Source: Azolla caroliniana
Lineage: Eukaryota; Polypodiophyta
Length of the DNA: 64,000 nt
Direction of reading: 5' to 3'
NCBI GenBank assembly: GCA_043228905.1
Contig: JBHGNT010000009.1
Span: forward strand, 1,054,001-1,118,000
In this document: in pieces, positions 36,501 to 49,396 of the stretch
Layout of the letters: each line of letters starts with the position of its first letter
Position numbering within the stretch: position 1 is the first letter of the stretch
The notes under the pieces: model-generated
The model's database searches: none
Told to the model about the DNA's origin: nothing
What the model saw: the letters and a program-made list of their open reading frames with translations, nothing else
Position numbers and translations under genes: made by a program

Positions 36501-38771
36501 TAGTTTTCTCAACATTTAGCATTGATGTGTGTGCAAAAATTGTGGTTGAACACATGTTCACATTTCCGTGTAAGTTTTCCAACATGTGAGATAGAGAGAA
36601 CATTAAAAAATAGATTGATATATTGCATTATATTATCATTCTTTGAGGTTCAATGTGACTTATGGCACCAAATTCGAAGCATTCTCACATAGTATTTTTG
36701 GAGTTGATTAGCAATCGTTAATATTCTAGAGCTTTACCGATGAAAAATGTGATTGAGGGAGCACATATTGTGTGTCAAGGAAAAATATGTAGGGATTGAA
36801 TTGGATTGGTAACACGTGGAAACTAAACTCAAAAGTGGTTGTAGATGGGGGATTGTGTCAAAATATGAAACTTAGACTCACAGACTTGTTCAAGGCAAAA
36901 TATGCATAGTTGACGAAAACTAAAATACGTGGGGATTTGATTGGATTGACATAATGTGGAAACCAAACTCAAATGTGATCAAAGGCGAAAGATTGTATGA
37001 AAGTGTAAAATGAGACTCACAAACTTGTTGAAGGCAAAATATGCGTAACTTACAAGTTTCCTTGCTTGTGCACAAATGCTTATCTCCCATCAAAGAGAAT
37101 GTGAGCTACGCCATATTGAACCAATGGTGTAGAAAGCGATGGGCTCTAGCATGGTGTTACTATTTGGAGAAGAGAATGTTTTCATTGTTTGGTGTAGCAT
37201 ACATAATATAATCCGAGAAAGGTCAATCTTCACAACATGCCAATGTTGTGATACATTAGTGGTGCAAAGAAAGTTCATTAATCTATGTTTTCATTGTTTG
37301 GTGTAGCATACATAATATAATCCGAGAAAGGTCAATCTCCACAACATGCCAATGTTGTGATACATTAGTGGTGCAAAGAAAGTTCATTAATCTATGAATG
37401 TATTGACACATGCATTCCTAATCTCTAGTTCTAGTCATCTACATAATCGTTTGTACATTTAGCTTGTCGGGAACTAACATACCACTCTTACACTCCCATG
37501 ATTACAATACAATTAACAAGGGGTTTTGTATTGTGGCGTTCTTTTATGAAGGAGAGAGACTTGGGGGAGGGGAGAGGTTGGAATATGAGAAAAATGATTG
37601 GAAATGCAGTTTATTAATGTGGTCTCAAAATTTGACAACAACATAGTTGCATGTCGCCTTTTACCTCATCTGGAGAAAAATGACTAGAAATGGAGTTTAC
37701 TTGATCTACAGAAAAAGATGTAGCCCAATCTCGTAGAGAGATACACACAAATAGGTGTGTATAGTTCATGTTGACTATATTCAAGACCAAGCACTAGATA
37801 GTAAATGCATATCTCTCATTTACAACAGGTAGTAAATGTGTTTTCATGTCCTCTACTTTATACCACACATAGCATAGTAGTTCTTACAAATTACTATACG
37901 TTGAGTTGTCAACGAGTTGTCAACCTTGAAGACTCTATTTTCCTATCCCATATCAATTTCTCTTGATGAAATAATTGTACAACGTGATAAATGTAAAAGA
38001 CAATAGATGACTCAAGGCACAATCTTTTATCAATGTGCTCCATCTCATCTAGTATACAACCCCATGCCACATTTCAAGGTAAAAAACAGTCATGGGTTGA
38101 ATTTCTCAAAAGGCTTCAAAAACAACAAATAATTTACCAAGGTCTCATATAAGGTCCAGGTTTAATTTCAATGACTTATAAAATGGTTTTGCTTCCATGG
38201 ATGCCCTCTGTAAATCTCTCCAAGGCATGCTACTGGCCCCTTTTGTTGTGCATAATTGATGACGTTGGTGTATGTAACATATTGTGGATGCATTTACTTA
38301 TGTTGGTAGCAATTTTTCATTAGCAAGGAAAGGAAAAGTTAATGCAAGCAAAGGTCGGGTCTTTTCTTTGGGCAACACAAAAAAAGTGATAAATAAAGCA
38401 AGACTTTGCCAACAATAATTTACATTCACTTTTTCTTGATTGCATTGATCTGAAAAGTACTATGATGTACCATTACTCTTGTGGTCCACTATGAAATTGC
38501 AGAATGAAGTGCTACCCAATTAGTTGTCTTCCCCCCTTAAAATGAATGACTTATCGATAAGAGAGAAAATTGTTGAAGGACCTCAAATCTATTTGCTTCA
38601 TGAGGTCTCATAAATACATGTTTACAAAAGTTTTCCTAGAGATTCTACCATCCAAGGATATGTATTCGGATTCCTCTTGTTACCAAGAAACCAAAAACAA
38701 AATTTAGCCTTGGGTAAGTGTAATAGAACAGGATTGCGATTTTAGTAGTTAATATTGGTATTACATTAATC
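33595..38771. other. Intergenic DNA of the right duplication unit
   Basis: Matches 23,970-29,061. No gene recognised. Differences from the left unit are mainly homopolymer and microsatellite lengths and the 109-bp duplication listed below. Confidence 0.6.
37176..37393. repeat. 109-bp tandem duplication private to the right unit
   Basis: Two nearly identical copies offset by 109 bp, both containing ttcattgtttggtgtagcat. The left unit has one copy (around 27,596-27,706). It arose after the segmental duplication. Confidence 0.9.
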
Positions 38772-41158
38772 TCAAGCACTACCCCTTGTCAAAGGCACAT
38801 TGTGATTATGCTTTCCTTCATAAGTTGTCCGAACTGACCTTGGATCAGCAGAGGATCGCTCAACATGTTTCCTCACGCCACATCCTTGATTTGTACATTT
38901 GTAGTAGCTTCTGCAAGTCACAATATTTCAAAGGGTTAAAGAGTTTAATGATCATCTCAATCTTTCTCTCTCACACACACATATGCATACAATAGGGAAA
39001 TTTTTCTTAAGTCGTGCACGAAATACATCACACGCATTAATTATAAAAGCTATGACTTGAATGTGGAAACCATGTTGCAAATCAATCCACGCAAGCACTT
39101 CAATCTTTTAATTAAACTCTAGACTTGCATTCAATGCCCAAGGTTTAGTTCAGAGTTTTTTCAAAGCTTGCAGAAAGCTATCTATGGTAAGGAATTAATT
39201 ATGCATATATGATTAGATGCATCATATATGTTGAATTGAAGATCTATATTAAAATTTGAAATTTATATTTGTATATGGTTTCATTGCTAAAACAAAATCA
39301 TACAAAAATTTGTCAAAAGAGAGTTCACACCTGGGAAAATTATGGCCTTTGACTACCTTCTGGCCATATTTGCGCCATCTATACCCATCATCGAGAATAT
39401 CAACTTCGCTTATTGTTTGTACAACTACACGGGGCTCGCGAACAGTTGTGATTGGTACTGGATAGGAATGTGGCATTTCCCCACCGCTGTCCATTCTCCT
39501 GATACATTAAACAATATAGGTGATACATACTCTTCAGGAAGCATACTGGAGGGTTCTAAAACACAAAGCAAAAGAAAGAAGTAAACAAAAAAAGATACAA
39601 TTCAAGGAACCCAAATGAGATGGCAATAATACCTTCGGCGCTTCGAGTCTTGTTCTTCTTCACATTCACTTTTGGTTTCACCTTCTTCATCGCTAGGGGA
39701 ACAGAACGATTGTTCAGGAGTTCCGGTCAATCCGGTATGAGAAATAACCACTGATGAAGAGGAGAAATCAGCTGAATTCTTATCTGAATCCACCTTTTCT
39801 TCATGTGCTTGCAATTGGATCCCTCTCTCTTGAATCATCATGTGGGCAGGATTTCGTGATGATCTCCGTGTTGTTTGTGGCTTTGGGTGGTTATGTTCCC
39901 CTTTGTATGTAATTTCAGTTATTTCTCCTTCATGAGAACATTCCACATGCTTCTTCACAAGACAATGAGGATGAGTACATTTATAATAGCTGCGAGGACG
40001 CTCGGTACCTTTTAATTGCTTTTGCCCATACTTCTTCCAGTTATACCCATCTGAAGAGGGCCTTCCATTCATAGATAACCCATGATGAGCTAGAATCATT
40101 TCAGTTTCAGTGGACTTTTTATGAGGCTCAGATGTTTGTGCTCTCATATTATTTAATGTTTCATGGCACCCTTGAGTGTTCATGTATGGATCTGGCGAAT
40201 CAGAATTCAACATTGACGCATCGCTAGTTGGTTGATCAGTGGGTTTATTTTCAAATTCGAAAGCCTCTTCGTTTGAAATTCCAAATGATCCCTACAGAAA
40301 AACATTCATTGCTTTGATACTAACCTTATTGATTATAATACCAAAAATTACTGATTCTAAATAAGATATAGCAAGACTCACTGTGCCATTTATGTGAGAA
40401 AACCCAGTTCTCGCTACTATAGGGTGTGGCCGAAAGACAAAGTCATTGGATTGTTGGGCACTGTTCTCATTAGTTTTATCACCATCATCAGTTTCTATTC
40501 TCTTTTCAAGAGTGTTCAAAGATGCCAAAAATGAGCCAGTGGTGGGAGAAGGATCAGCCTACATTTTAGAAATACATGTAAAGAATTTTATCAGAAGAAT
40601 CTTCAATTGACACCAAATGTATAAATGAATTAAGATCAAGTATAGAAAAGAAGTAAACAAAATAAGACATACCAATCCTGCAGTAAAGAGAACAGGAGAC
40701 TCTAATAGCATTGTTGGGCTGAGTCCGGGCGGGAGAGTAAAATACATAGAAGGAATTGGTAGCCTCGATGGCATCATTGACTTGTATCGTGCAGTGTTAT
40801 TGCCAGACAGAGAAAGATTCCCTGCAGATTCATCTCTGTCATCCAATACATTTTTGTCGGATTTTTCATCAGGATTTATATCCGAGCTAGTTGTACCATC
40901 TTTATTATCATTCACATTATGATTGAATCCTTGTTCGCTGCCTAGCCAAGGAAAAGTAGGCGATTCCATGTTTGAAAAGGGTCTTACATCTGTATAATAT
41001 GGCTCATGCTCAGAAAATATGCTAGAACTGTAGGTCATTGGGTTTGGTGTAGTGTCATCACATCCACCTCGAAGAAAAGCGTGATTTGTATTACTGTTGT
41101 GTGGTGAAACGACTAATGCTGGACACGAATTAGCTGTTGCAATGCCACCTTCTCCCAT
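38772..41158 (-). CDS. WRKY group I transcription factor (542 aa)
   Basis: Five coding exons, 41158-40673, 40558-40382, 40291-39633, 39498-39331 and 38910-38772, join in phase to 542 residues. Residues 1-221 are a Ser/Asn/Pro-rich N-terminus with [20 protein letters not shown], a typical group I motif region. The first WRKY domain (W near 306) reads WKKYGQK and ends [11 protein letters not shown] basic KRRR stretch precedes the second domain and may be a nuclear signal. The second domain (W near 482) reads WRKYGQK, interrupted by the conserved phase-2 intron, and continues [18 protein letters not shown] to YEGKHNH. The protein ends soon after. Group I WRKY factors bind W-boxes (TTGAC[CT]), often in stress signalling, and the second domain is the main DNA reader. 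This is the intact parent of the chimeric gene; its exons 2 (part) to 5 were duplicated. Confidence 0.94.
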
Positions 41159-42603
41159 AATGTTTTGAGAGGAGGTTTTTTGTTGGGCTGCAGAATGTTT
41201 TGTATAAATTCACCATTACTAAACAAAAAATATTAATTTTTTAGGAGATCTTATAATTAAAACCAGAGCTTGGTCTAGTAAATTTTAATGATGAAATTGT
41301 TAGAATCATAGACCCAACATTACAAACTCTGAAGAGATCATATATGCATACATATATACATACATACATACTCACAGATATGCATCCTACATAAATATGT
41401 ATGTACACAGATACATACACATTCACAGTTACATACCTATATACCTACACACAAATACATACGTAAATACATACATACAGCCAGCCAGCCATACAATCAT
41501 ACATACACATACCCATATATACACCTAAATGCTCATGAAAATATGTGCTCCAAGTATGACTTTCACATCATTTTCTAATTATATTCTACTCTTTTGGGGA
41601 TAAGTCCCATTTTTATTCATTAAATTTGAAGTATTTTTGCACAAGATTACAAGAGAAATAGCACAACTTTTTGCATCATTCTATACTTAAATTCTACTTC
41701 TTTGCAGACAAATCTTAGATTTTATGGTTTTATAAGAGGAGATTTTCATAACTTTACACTAAAAGATAAGAATCTAAAATTAAAAACCTCAAACTTGATG
41801 CTTTTGAAAGACATGATTATGATAAATGTAACACACATGACATCATTGTATACTCAGAATCATCTTCTTCGTTAAAAACTTTAAATTTGTAATTTTGAGT
41901 ACACAACTCGAGTGAACTAACATACTCACATAATGTTACACTGAAATTCTACTTCTTTGTTAAAAAACTTCAACTTTGTAATTTTGAGACACAATTACAA
42001 GTGAACTAACACACTCACATAAATTACCACTTAAATTCTACTTCATTGAGGCTAAGTTCCACTTCTTCATTACCAGAAACTTCCAATTTGTAGTTCTACA
42101 TACAGGATTAACAAGAAAGCTAACGCACATTCATCATTCTATACTTAGACTGCAACAATTGGATGGGGGGGGGGAAGCTTCCGATTCCTTGTTTCAGAGA
42201 AAGGAAATCTTCAACACATTCAGGTCTAAAAGGCTAAAAATTACAAGAGGGAGATAACATTAGATCCAGAACACGTCTAAAAAACTTTTGTGACAGAATT
42301 ACAAAAGAAGAAGAAGAGGGATTCTACACGATATAAGAATGCCAGAAAAAACATTGAAGCCAAAATTTGCCATGATTTGAATTAAAAAGGGGAGAAAGAA
42401 AGGAAAAGGAGGTAATGTGCTACCTGAGGAGAAGTAAACCGAGGGGAGAAGGACAGAGTTTCCTTTGATGATGATGCTTCTGCTTCGGCTTCTGCTTCTG
42501 ATTCTGCTGTTGAAAGGGAAGAAAGACTGAGTCCACTACTCTGCGCAGAGAAAGGGAAGGCTTTTGGATTTGAAGGAGAAAGGAGGAGGAACAGGGGAGC
42601 CCA
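41159..42603 (-). other. 5' UTR exon and UTR intron of the WRKY gene (predicted)
   Basis: A CTGCAG acceptor places a coding-exon border at 41187, 29 bases upstream of the ATG. A CTCAG|GTAGC donor at 42424 fits a leader exon of roughly 42,575-42,424 that is CT- and CAGAAG-rich. The resulting UTR intron is about 1.24 kb. Leader introns are common in plant WRKY genes. The frames open in the leader lack a plausible start downstream of the TATA box. Inference from splice motifs only. Confidence 0.5.
41343..41530. repeat. Degenerate (TACA)n microsatellite cluster
   Basis: Interrupted tetranucleotide runs of ATAC/TACA type with CAGC interruptions, inside the predicted UTR intron of the WRKY gene. 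Confidence 0.8.
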
Positions 42604-42611
42604 TATTTATA
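42604..42611 (-). promoter_or_regulatory. TATA box of the WRKY gene
   Basis: TATAAATA on the minus strand, about 30 bp upstream of the predicted leader exon start. A TTGACT W-box core occurs at 42660-42665, roughly 50 bp further upstream, compatible with WRKY auto- or cross-regulation (inference). Confidence 0.55.
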
Positions 42612-42669
42612 ATTTCTCCATATCACAATCATTTCTTTGCTTTTATTTTAATTACAAAATTGACTACTT

Positions 42670-45490
42670 TACTTATTATTATTTTTCTCTCCACCAATAA
42701 AAGTCCTTCTCTTTTATTTTATTTTTTTAAAAAAGACGACGAAGAAGAAGAGAACAAATATTTATTTAAATTATTATTTAAATCTATCTATTTTAATCTT
42801 AGTGCATTCAGTGTATGCTCCCTATTTGGTTTTTGAACATTCTCGGTCGATTCGCTCTATTCAAAATGATGGTCATCGGACACGAGAGATGAGAGTTTGG
42901 GAGAGTGGGAAGAGACTGACCATTCGGCCGGCACCAAGTCTTTGTGTGAATACTGCCCACTAGCCTCCTGATCTTTTGTGGTCTATAAATCCATCCAATG
43001 TTGTCTGTACCCCAGCATTATTTACCTACCCTCTCGAGATCGGGATGCTACAGATACCCACTAGGAAAAGGTGTATTGTATAACGGCTGTGCTAATGAAC
43101 AGGTTTCTACTTTTCAAGTTCACCTTACATTCCACACGGTGCCCCTACTAGAAAGAAGCTTGCTCGAGGTTTCATATTTGGAATCATGATGAATAGAATT
43201 GTTGAAAAGATGCCATGGAGAATTAATTGAACTCAGTTGAAATGTTGTTTGCCCACCCCCGGAATTCAAATAGCAAGAAAAGTTTGGATTATTTATTTTC
43301 TACATTGAACATTTTGTTTCTTACCATATATATTGTGCATTACTTCGTCACATTATGTGGGCTACTTTCCCGAGGGCTACTTCCTTGTCATCAAATTTCT
43401 AGTGCCTTTACTATCTATCTCCTTTGAATTAGTCAACAAAACAGTTTCTAGAACTTTGGACTTTAGAATTACAATGTTTTCCACATTCCTAAAACCTCTC
43501 ACATATGGTGGCAAAAAAGTTTTTAGATTCCTTATCCTTTTGACTTTCGATCATTTGAGGTTCTATCTAGCCTTTGAGTCACCCAACATGGTAAATCTTT
43601 ATTGCTAGCTTGCTTGTTTTGAAAGGCATCTTCATCATTATTATGAGAAGAAGTCTTATTATTTATACATGCTTGTAAGCAAACTTACATTAAGGATAAT
43701 TGCTTTGTATGGTGCAAGAAAAATTTAAAGGAAATGTTGTAGCTTCCAACTACTGGCCTATATATATCCATGCAACTCTTTGTCCTATTAACATCTTGCA
43801 ATATTTTCAATAAGAGTGTGAACATGTGGATGATACACATGTATGTGCGTGTCCTTACATGTGTTTGTACACAAATCAATGTGTATACCATCACACATGG
43901 ATGAATAAGTAAATATGCATGTATGTATGAGATTAGTGTTATAGATATTCATTCTATGGTTACATCTATAACCGACTTAATTATATTTCCTATCTGAGGA
44001 ACTCACCATCATACATTGCTTAATGCGAGAAATCACAAAAATGAGAGCTTTGCAATCAAGAAATAGGAGTGTAACATTTGTTTCATGAGAGGAAAAGATT
44101 GAGTCATTGTGCTTGGTAGATATGGCAATTTGCAAACATCTAGATGAAGTTAATGAATCTTAAGAAACTAAACATATCAAATTCCAAAGTTTGCTTTTGG
44201 AAGATGCAAGGGGTATTAGAGGAAGACTATTATGGAATGCCATCACATGACCTCATACAATACCCTAAGACAACAATCATTGTTGCAACGAGAAAAGATG
44301 AGGAAGAAAGTTGATATGAACAAGTGCCAACAAAGCCTTTGACATTACTCAATGAAGACAATGGTTAGGAAAGGTATGCACTAGTTGTAGTCATATTAGC
44401 TTAACAACCTCTTGCATTAAAATAAGCCTTAGTAGACAACAACAATGTTGTTAGTCAACCACTAAAAGTCATCACATTGTATACGTATCGGCTCCCTTAA
44501 GAGCACATGAGCTTACCTCCCTATCATCTCATACTTCTATAATGCGCTCTAGTGGTATGACTAAAATACAACCTTGTGAATATTTCTATTTTTGGTTTGT
44601 TCATATAGATCCAATTCCGATAACATGTGACATGCAACAACAGAGTTTGGAGGAGGAGATTTAAGCAAAAATGTTGACAATTAAGAAAAGGATTGTGGGT
44701 GCTCGATCAAGAGGAACATATGGCATCAATAAGTGGAAGTGTAAGCACTGACTTGTGGAAGTCACAACTATTAATGTAAGCAAAAATATAGTGCAACAAT
44801 GAATTACACTTATCAAAAGTCACTTCCATTTGGATCACTTTGAGGTTCTATATACTTTTCTTAAAATTGATGTGGAGCAAGTGTGAACTCTAGATCCAAA
44901 GAATATAATGGATGTGCAAGCATAGGTAAGATCTAATGCGAAAGCAATGTATGAAATAATCACGAGCATAATTGATTCAATGCTTTCGTTATTTAGTAGT
45001 GTTGAACACTTCAATTATTTCGTAAAGTCAAGATGAGATATTGGGTGAGATTAGGATCCAATACTTGAAAAATCTATATGCCCCCTAGGGGATGGTGGAA
45101 GATTAGAAGATGAAAATGTTTATAGTAAAGATAAAACATCATCCAACAGAGATATCTAAGGTTGGGTTGGTGAAGTTTGAAGAAAATCTACATGGAGGTG
45201 CCCACATGCTTCCTTTAGTTTGATTGCATTGTTAAAACTTGGCCATGAAAATGTGGAATCTCCTAGTTTCCTTCGAGGTGTTCTCTTTGTTACGTTAGGA
45301 GGAAGAGTTGTGAACAAGGATTTCTCTTTAGTAGGATCCAATTTCTTCATTGTCTACCATATGTGATCGAGAGAATGGTAGAAAAGGGAACTAATCTTTT
45401 ACCAAAAAATTTTAATTGGTTCTTAGGGGTTGACCAACCTTGGAACTCTTTCTTGGGTGTACACAGGTTATTTCCTAGGGAAACTACTTA
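42670..45490. other. Intergenic, no gene recognised
   Basis: AT-rich, no domain-bearing frame. The part from about 44,600 rightwards may be the eroded 5' half of the hAT element that becomes readable at 45.5 kb, but I could not recognise its BED zinc finger or terminal inverted repeats. Confidence 0.45.
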
Positions 45491-45494
45491 CTAG

Positions 45495-46795
45495 GAATTT
45501 GAAAGAGCTTGTAATTTGAAGGATACTATTCTTGAAGTTGGACCATCAAATCTAGTTCAAGTTTGTATGGATAATGCTGCAAATTGTGTGGTTGCGAGAC
45601 ATATTATAGAAAAGGAGTGGCCATCTATAATTTACACTAGATGCACTTGCCATTGTGTTGATTTGTTGTTGGAGGATATTGCCAAATGTGGTTGGATTGA
45701 TGCCATTTTGCGGTCAACTATGAAGATTAGTGGTTTCATAACTAGAAAACAATATGCTTTGGCCATGTTTCGCAAGTTTAGTGGGAAAGACTTGCTTAAA
45801 CCTTCTACGACTAGGTTTTCTTACAGTTTTATTGTGTTATCGAATTTGTTGGATGATAAAGTATATGGTGGTTTGAGAAGAATGGTGGTTAGCGAACAAT
45901 GGTGTTATTGGAATGGTGCTAAAACACAGAAAGCAAAGGAGATTATGTCAATTGTATTGGATGTTAACTTTTGGGTAGATGTAAAGATGATTGTCAAGGT
46001 ATGCAAACCAATTTTAAAGCTTCTTCATTTGACTGATAGGGAAGGTGCTACAATGGGATTGATTTATCAATTTAAACAACAAATGTTGATGGATATAAAC
46101 AATATGGCAGAAATTGATCCTATCAAGCTTGATGAGATAAAAGGGTGTTGCATACATAGACTAACAATGTTGGAATCTCCATTGCAGGCAACGGGATATG
46201 TCTTGCATCCTTTATGGACAACAAATGGTCAAGAAATAGATCATCATCTACAAATGGGTTGGATGAAAACAATCATGCTTTATGCTAGTGGTAATATAGT
46301 TTTACAAAATGCTTTGTTAGATGAGTTTTATGCATATAGAAAACAAGCATAAGATTTGTTTCAAGTTCCATTAACAAATGATGCTAATAGATTAAGCACA
46401 CCAATCAAATGGTGGGAAACTTTTGCAATTAGAGTGTTATCTCAAGGTACAAGTGCATCGTCGTGTGAAAGGAATTGGAGTACATTTTCATTAATGCATA
46501 CTAAAAGGAGAAATAGATTGAGTCCAAATCATGTGAGAAATTGGTTTTCTTGCACACAAACCTTTGTATTCTTGAGAACATTAAAGAAAGAGGTTTCAAT
46601 CCTATTGAGGTTACTATTGACATGATTGAGAAAGAAAATAATGACGAACGGTTATTGGTGTTGCAAAGTGAACAAGAAACACAAGAAGTTGATGAAAATG
46701 AGAGTTTCACCAATGTGATGGCTTATCTTGAGGATAATGCACAAGATGAGGATGATGATTTTGAAGATGATGATATCAACTTGAATGAAGATTAG
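45495..46795 (+). pseudogene. hAT-family transposase, broken
   Basis: Encodes the central and C-terminal parts of a plant hAT transposase. From 45,516 there is a DUF659-type segment (VQVCMDNAANCVVARHIIEK, then CTCHCVDLLLEDIAKCGW). This is followed by a long helical region and the C-terminal dimerisation block (SASSCERNWSTFSLMHTKRR), which is the hAT signature. Breaks: an in-frame TAA at 46350-46352, after which the same frame continues, and a one-base shift near 46,533. Beyond the shift the conserved tail (VFLHTNLCILENI) and an acidic end (to 46,795) are read in another frame. No ATG start or BED finger is seen. A dead element, probably immobile. Confidence 0.85.
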
Positions 46796-47100
46796 GAATG
46801 TTCGTTTTACTGTAACAACTCATTCAAATTTATTTTTGAAGACTAGGCATTTTGGATATTTGTTACTAGAATTTACGAAAAAAAGCATATTGTTATTAAG
46901 ATAATAAGAAGGTAATGTGGTTTTTCCAATTTTCTTAACATTTTTACCTTGAAAAAATATTTACCTTATAGTAAATAATCAATCCAAAAGTATGGTATTT
47001 ACCATTCTTCGAGGATGTTTACCATACTCGAATGATTGAAACATTCTCGAATGTGAATGCACGTATGGTACATATAGTTCATACTATGATTTGGAAAGTC
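46796..47100. other. Spacer between hAT and gypsy remnants
   Basis: AT-rich, no feature recognised. Confidence 0.5.
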
Positions 47101-49187
47101 GGAGATCTTGGTGGTCGGACACCTATGTGGGTCATACGGTAGGAAACCATCTTTAGCAAAGGTCGAAGCTATTTCGGCGATGAAGGAAGGATGCAAGTCG
47201 ACCACAGAGGTTCGACGATTTTTGGGGGCCCATGCCTTCTACCACATTTGGATCCCGCACTACGTGCATATTGCCAAGCCACTCTTAGACAACTTACTGA
47301 AAAAAAGTTGGAAGTTCAAATGGGGCGAAGAGTACACGGAGGTTGTGAGGAGACTAAAGGGCATGCTGATGGCAGCACCAACTCTCCGGAAGCGGTCTAT
47401 GGGAAAGAATCCCCAATTTATGTGACGGTCGACACCAGTCTGACTGAAATTGGATGGGTAAGAAATTAGGAGTAGGAAGGCGGTACATTGTTCGTCATCC
47501 AATTCAAAGCTAAAATTTTGATTGAGTGACAACGAGGATATGCCTAGGTCAAGGGGGAGCTATGAGGGGGAGCTATGGGGTATCATTTTAGTGGTAAAGG
47601 CCGACAAGGACTATCTAATCGGGACGGAGGTGATTATCGAGATGGACTGTCTCCTGATCCTCGGGATGATATCTGGATGCGCGACTCTAGATTTGGCTAT
47701 GCTCAAATGGATCGCGTACATTAAGTCCCCGAATCTGGAAATTCGACATATTTCCGGAAAGGACAATACTATGGCCGATATTCTATTGAGAACATAGTTA
47801 GAAGGAGAGGACGGCATGGTATCAGAGGATGAGGAATGAACAGAGCACTTTGACCCTGCACGCGTTCAACAAAGACGACTACGAAGCGGAGTGGTTGTTG
47901 GTCGGGAAGTTCTTGAGCAGAATGGTACCAGATGCGTCGTGGATGAAGGAAGAGGTGGACCATATTTGGAAGAAGGATTATAGGTACTTTTGGCGACACC
48001 CGAAGAAAGGGACCAGAACACTACTTCGAGTTGTGACACGTAAAGAGGACTAGTCAGTGCTGCTGACGAAATTTCATGAGAGTCCTTGGTCTGGACATCG
48101 TGGGACTTGGGCATGTACAACGATGTGCATCACGTCGTGACGACGTGTGAAAGCTGCCAAGTACATTCCGGAATCCGTCACTGTGACGAGTTGCGTCCAA
48201 CCTACCCACCAACCATTCACTTCAATTGGATGGTCGACTTAGTGATGATGCTGATGCGGGTAGGCCAAATGAGGTACCTAATACTAGTGAGGGAGGATCT
48301 GAGGAACTAGGTGGAAGGACGAGCCTTGAAGAACAAGACGACCACAACCGTATGCCAGTTCCTGATCAAAGATGTGACCTGATGATACAAATGCGTGGGA
48401 ATAATTGTGGCCGACCAAGGAGAGTTAGACGCGCACGAAGCTACAAAACTGTCTGAACGGCTAGGGGTCAAGCTCTCCCTCACAACGACATATAATCTGG
48501 AGGCCAATGGTAAGGGCGAACGGGGGCACAGGCTGATTGTGAAGGCCATCGTACATGCATGTGATGGTCGTGTCGGGAATTGGCCATGATTCCTGCCATA
48601 AACATTGTGGGCCGATCGAACTATGCATAGTTTAGTAACATGGTACATGCCGGCCGAGCTCATGTTCGGACAAAAGCCGATCATGCCAGTAGAGAGGACG
48701 ATCATTTAATGGATGGTGATCGACTGGTCGGACGAAATGAGTCGGGAAGAGTTGTTGGCCACGCGAACTCGACAACTCGAGAGGCATCCAGAAGACGTGG
48801 AGCGAGCACGGGAGAGGGTGAAGGAGGCGTGAATGAAGAACAAGGAACAGTTCGACGAGATCCACCGAATGCAACCAAGGAAGATCGAAGAAGTTGACTG
48901 AGTGTTGGTCTACGACTGTAGCCTCGACAACTAGCACCGGTAACGACGCGAAAATTCGCAAGGTGATTCAGGCCATACGTGGTGACGAGCACCATTGACA
49001 ATGCCATGTACCACCTCTCGGAGCTCGACGAGTCGAGGATGATCGTGGTGGTTGCGGGAAAGAAGGTCAAGCTCTTCAAGAAGCGGTAGGAGGCAAAACT
49101 GGATATGGAGATAGAGGACGAAGATGTTGATGAGGACGAGGAGCTAGATAAGGATTGGATAAGCGATGGTTCGAAGGAGGACGATTA
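47100..49187 (+). pseudogene. Ty3/gypsy pol remnant (RT end, RNase H, integrase)
   Basis: Plus-strand pieces in changing frames, in pol order. The RT thumb/connection comes first (KVEAISAMK, STTEVRRFLGAHAFYHIWIP). RNase H follows (YVTVDTSLTEIGWV; DYLIGTEVIIEMDCLLILGM). Next is the end of RNase H with HISGKDNTMADILLRT. After that come the integrase zinc-finger and core pieces (48,090-48,600; CESCQVH, ISLTTTYNLEANGKGER-like) and a C-terminal acidic tail ending at 49,187. Multiple frameshifts and stops. No gag, no LTR. Its sequence differs clearly from the larger minus-strand gypsy beside it, so it is a separate lineage. Confidence 0.8.
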
Positions 49188-49396
49188 AAAGGGTTGTAAA
49201 TAATTAGGTAATTAACAAAAGGTTAATTAATAGGGAAAAGTACTAGGATACCCCTGGAAGTTCTTCTATTTTACCTTAATGCCCCTGGAAGTTCCAAATT
49301 TACCAAACTACCCCTATGTCCAAAAAATTACACTTTATAAAATTACACTTTCTCCCAGTCTGCACGATACGCGTGCAATTCCACCGCTTGGGCTGC

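Larger units (their letters stand above)
30753..40471. repeat. Right unit of segmental tandem duplication
   Basis: Second copy of the unit, ending at ttctcatt (40464-40471) in the intact WRKY exon 2. Compared with the left unit it has lost 510 bp in frame and two 60-bp repeats from the membrane-protein segment. It has also gained a LINE at 31,578-33,594 and a 109-bp tandem duplication near 37,176. The rest aligns almost base for base. Confidence 0.92.
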
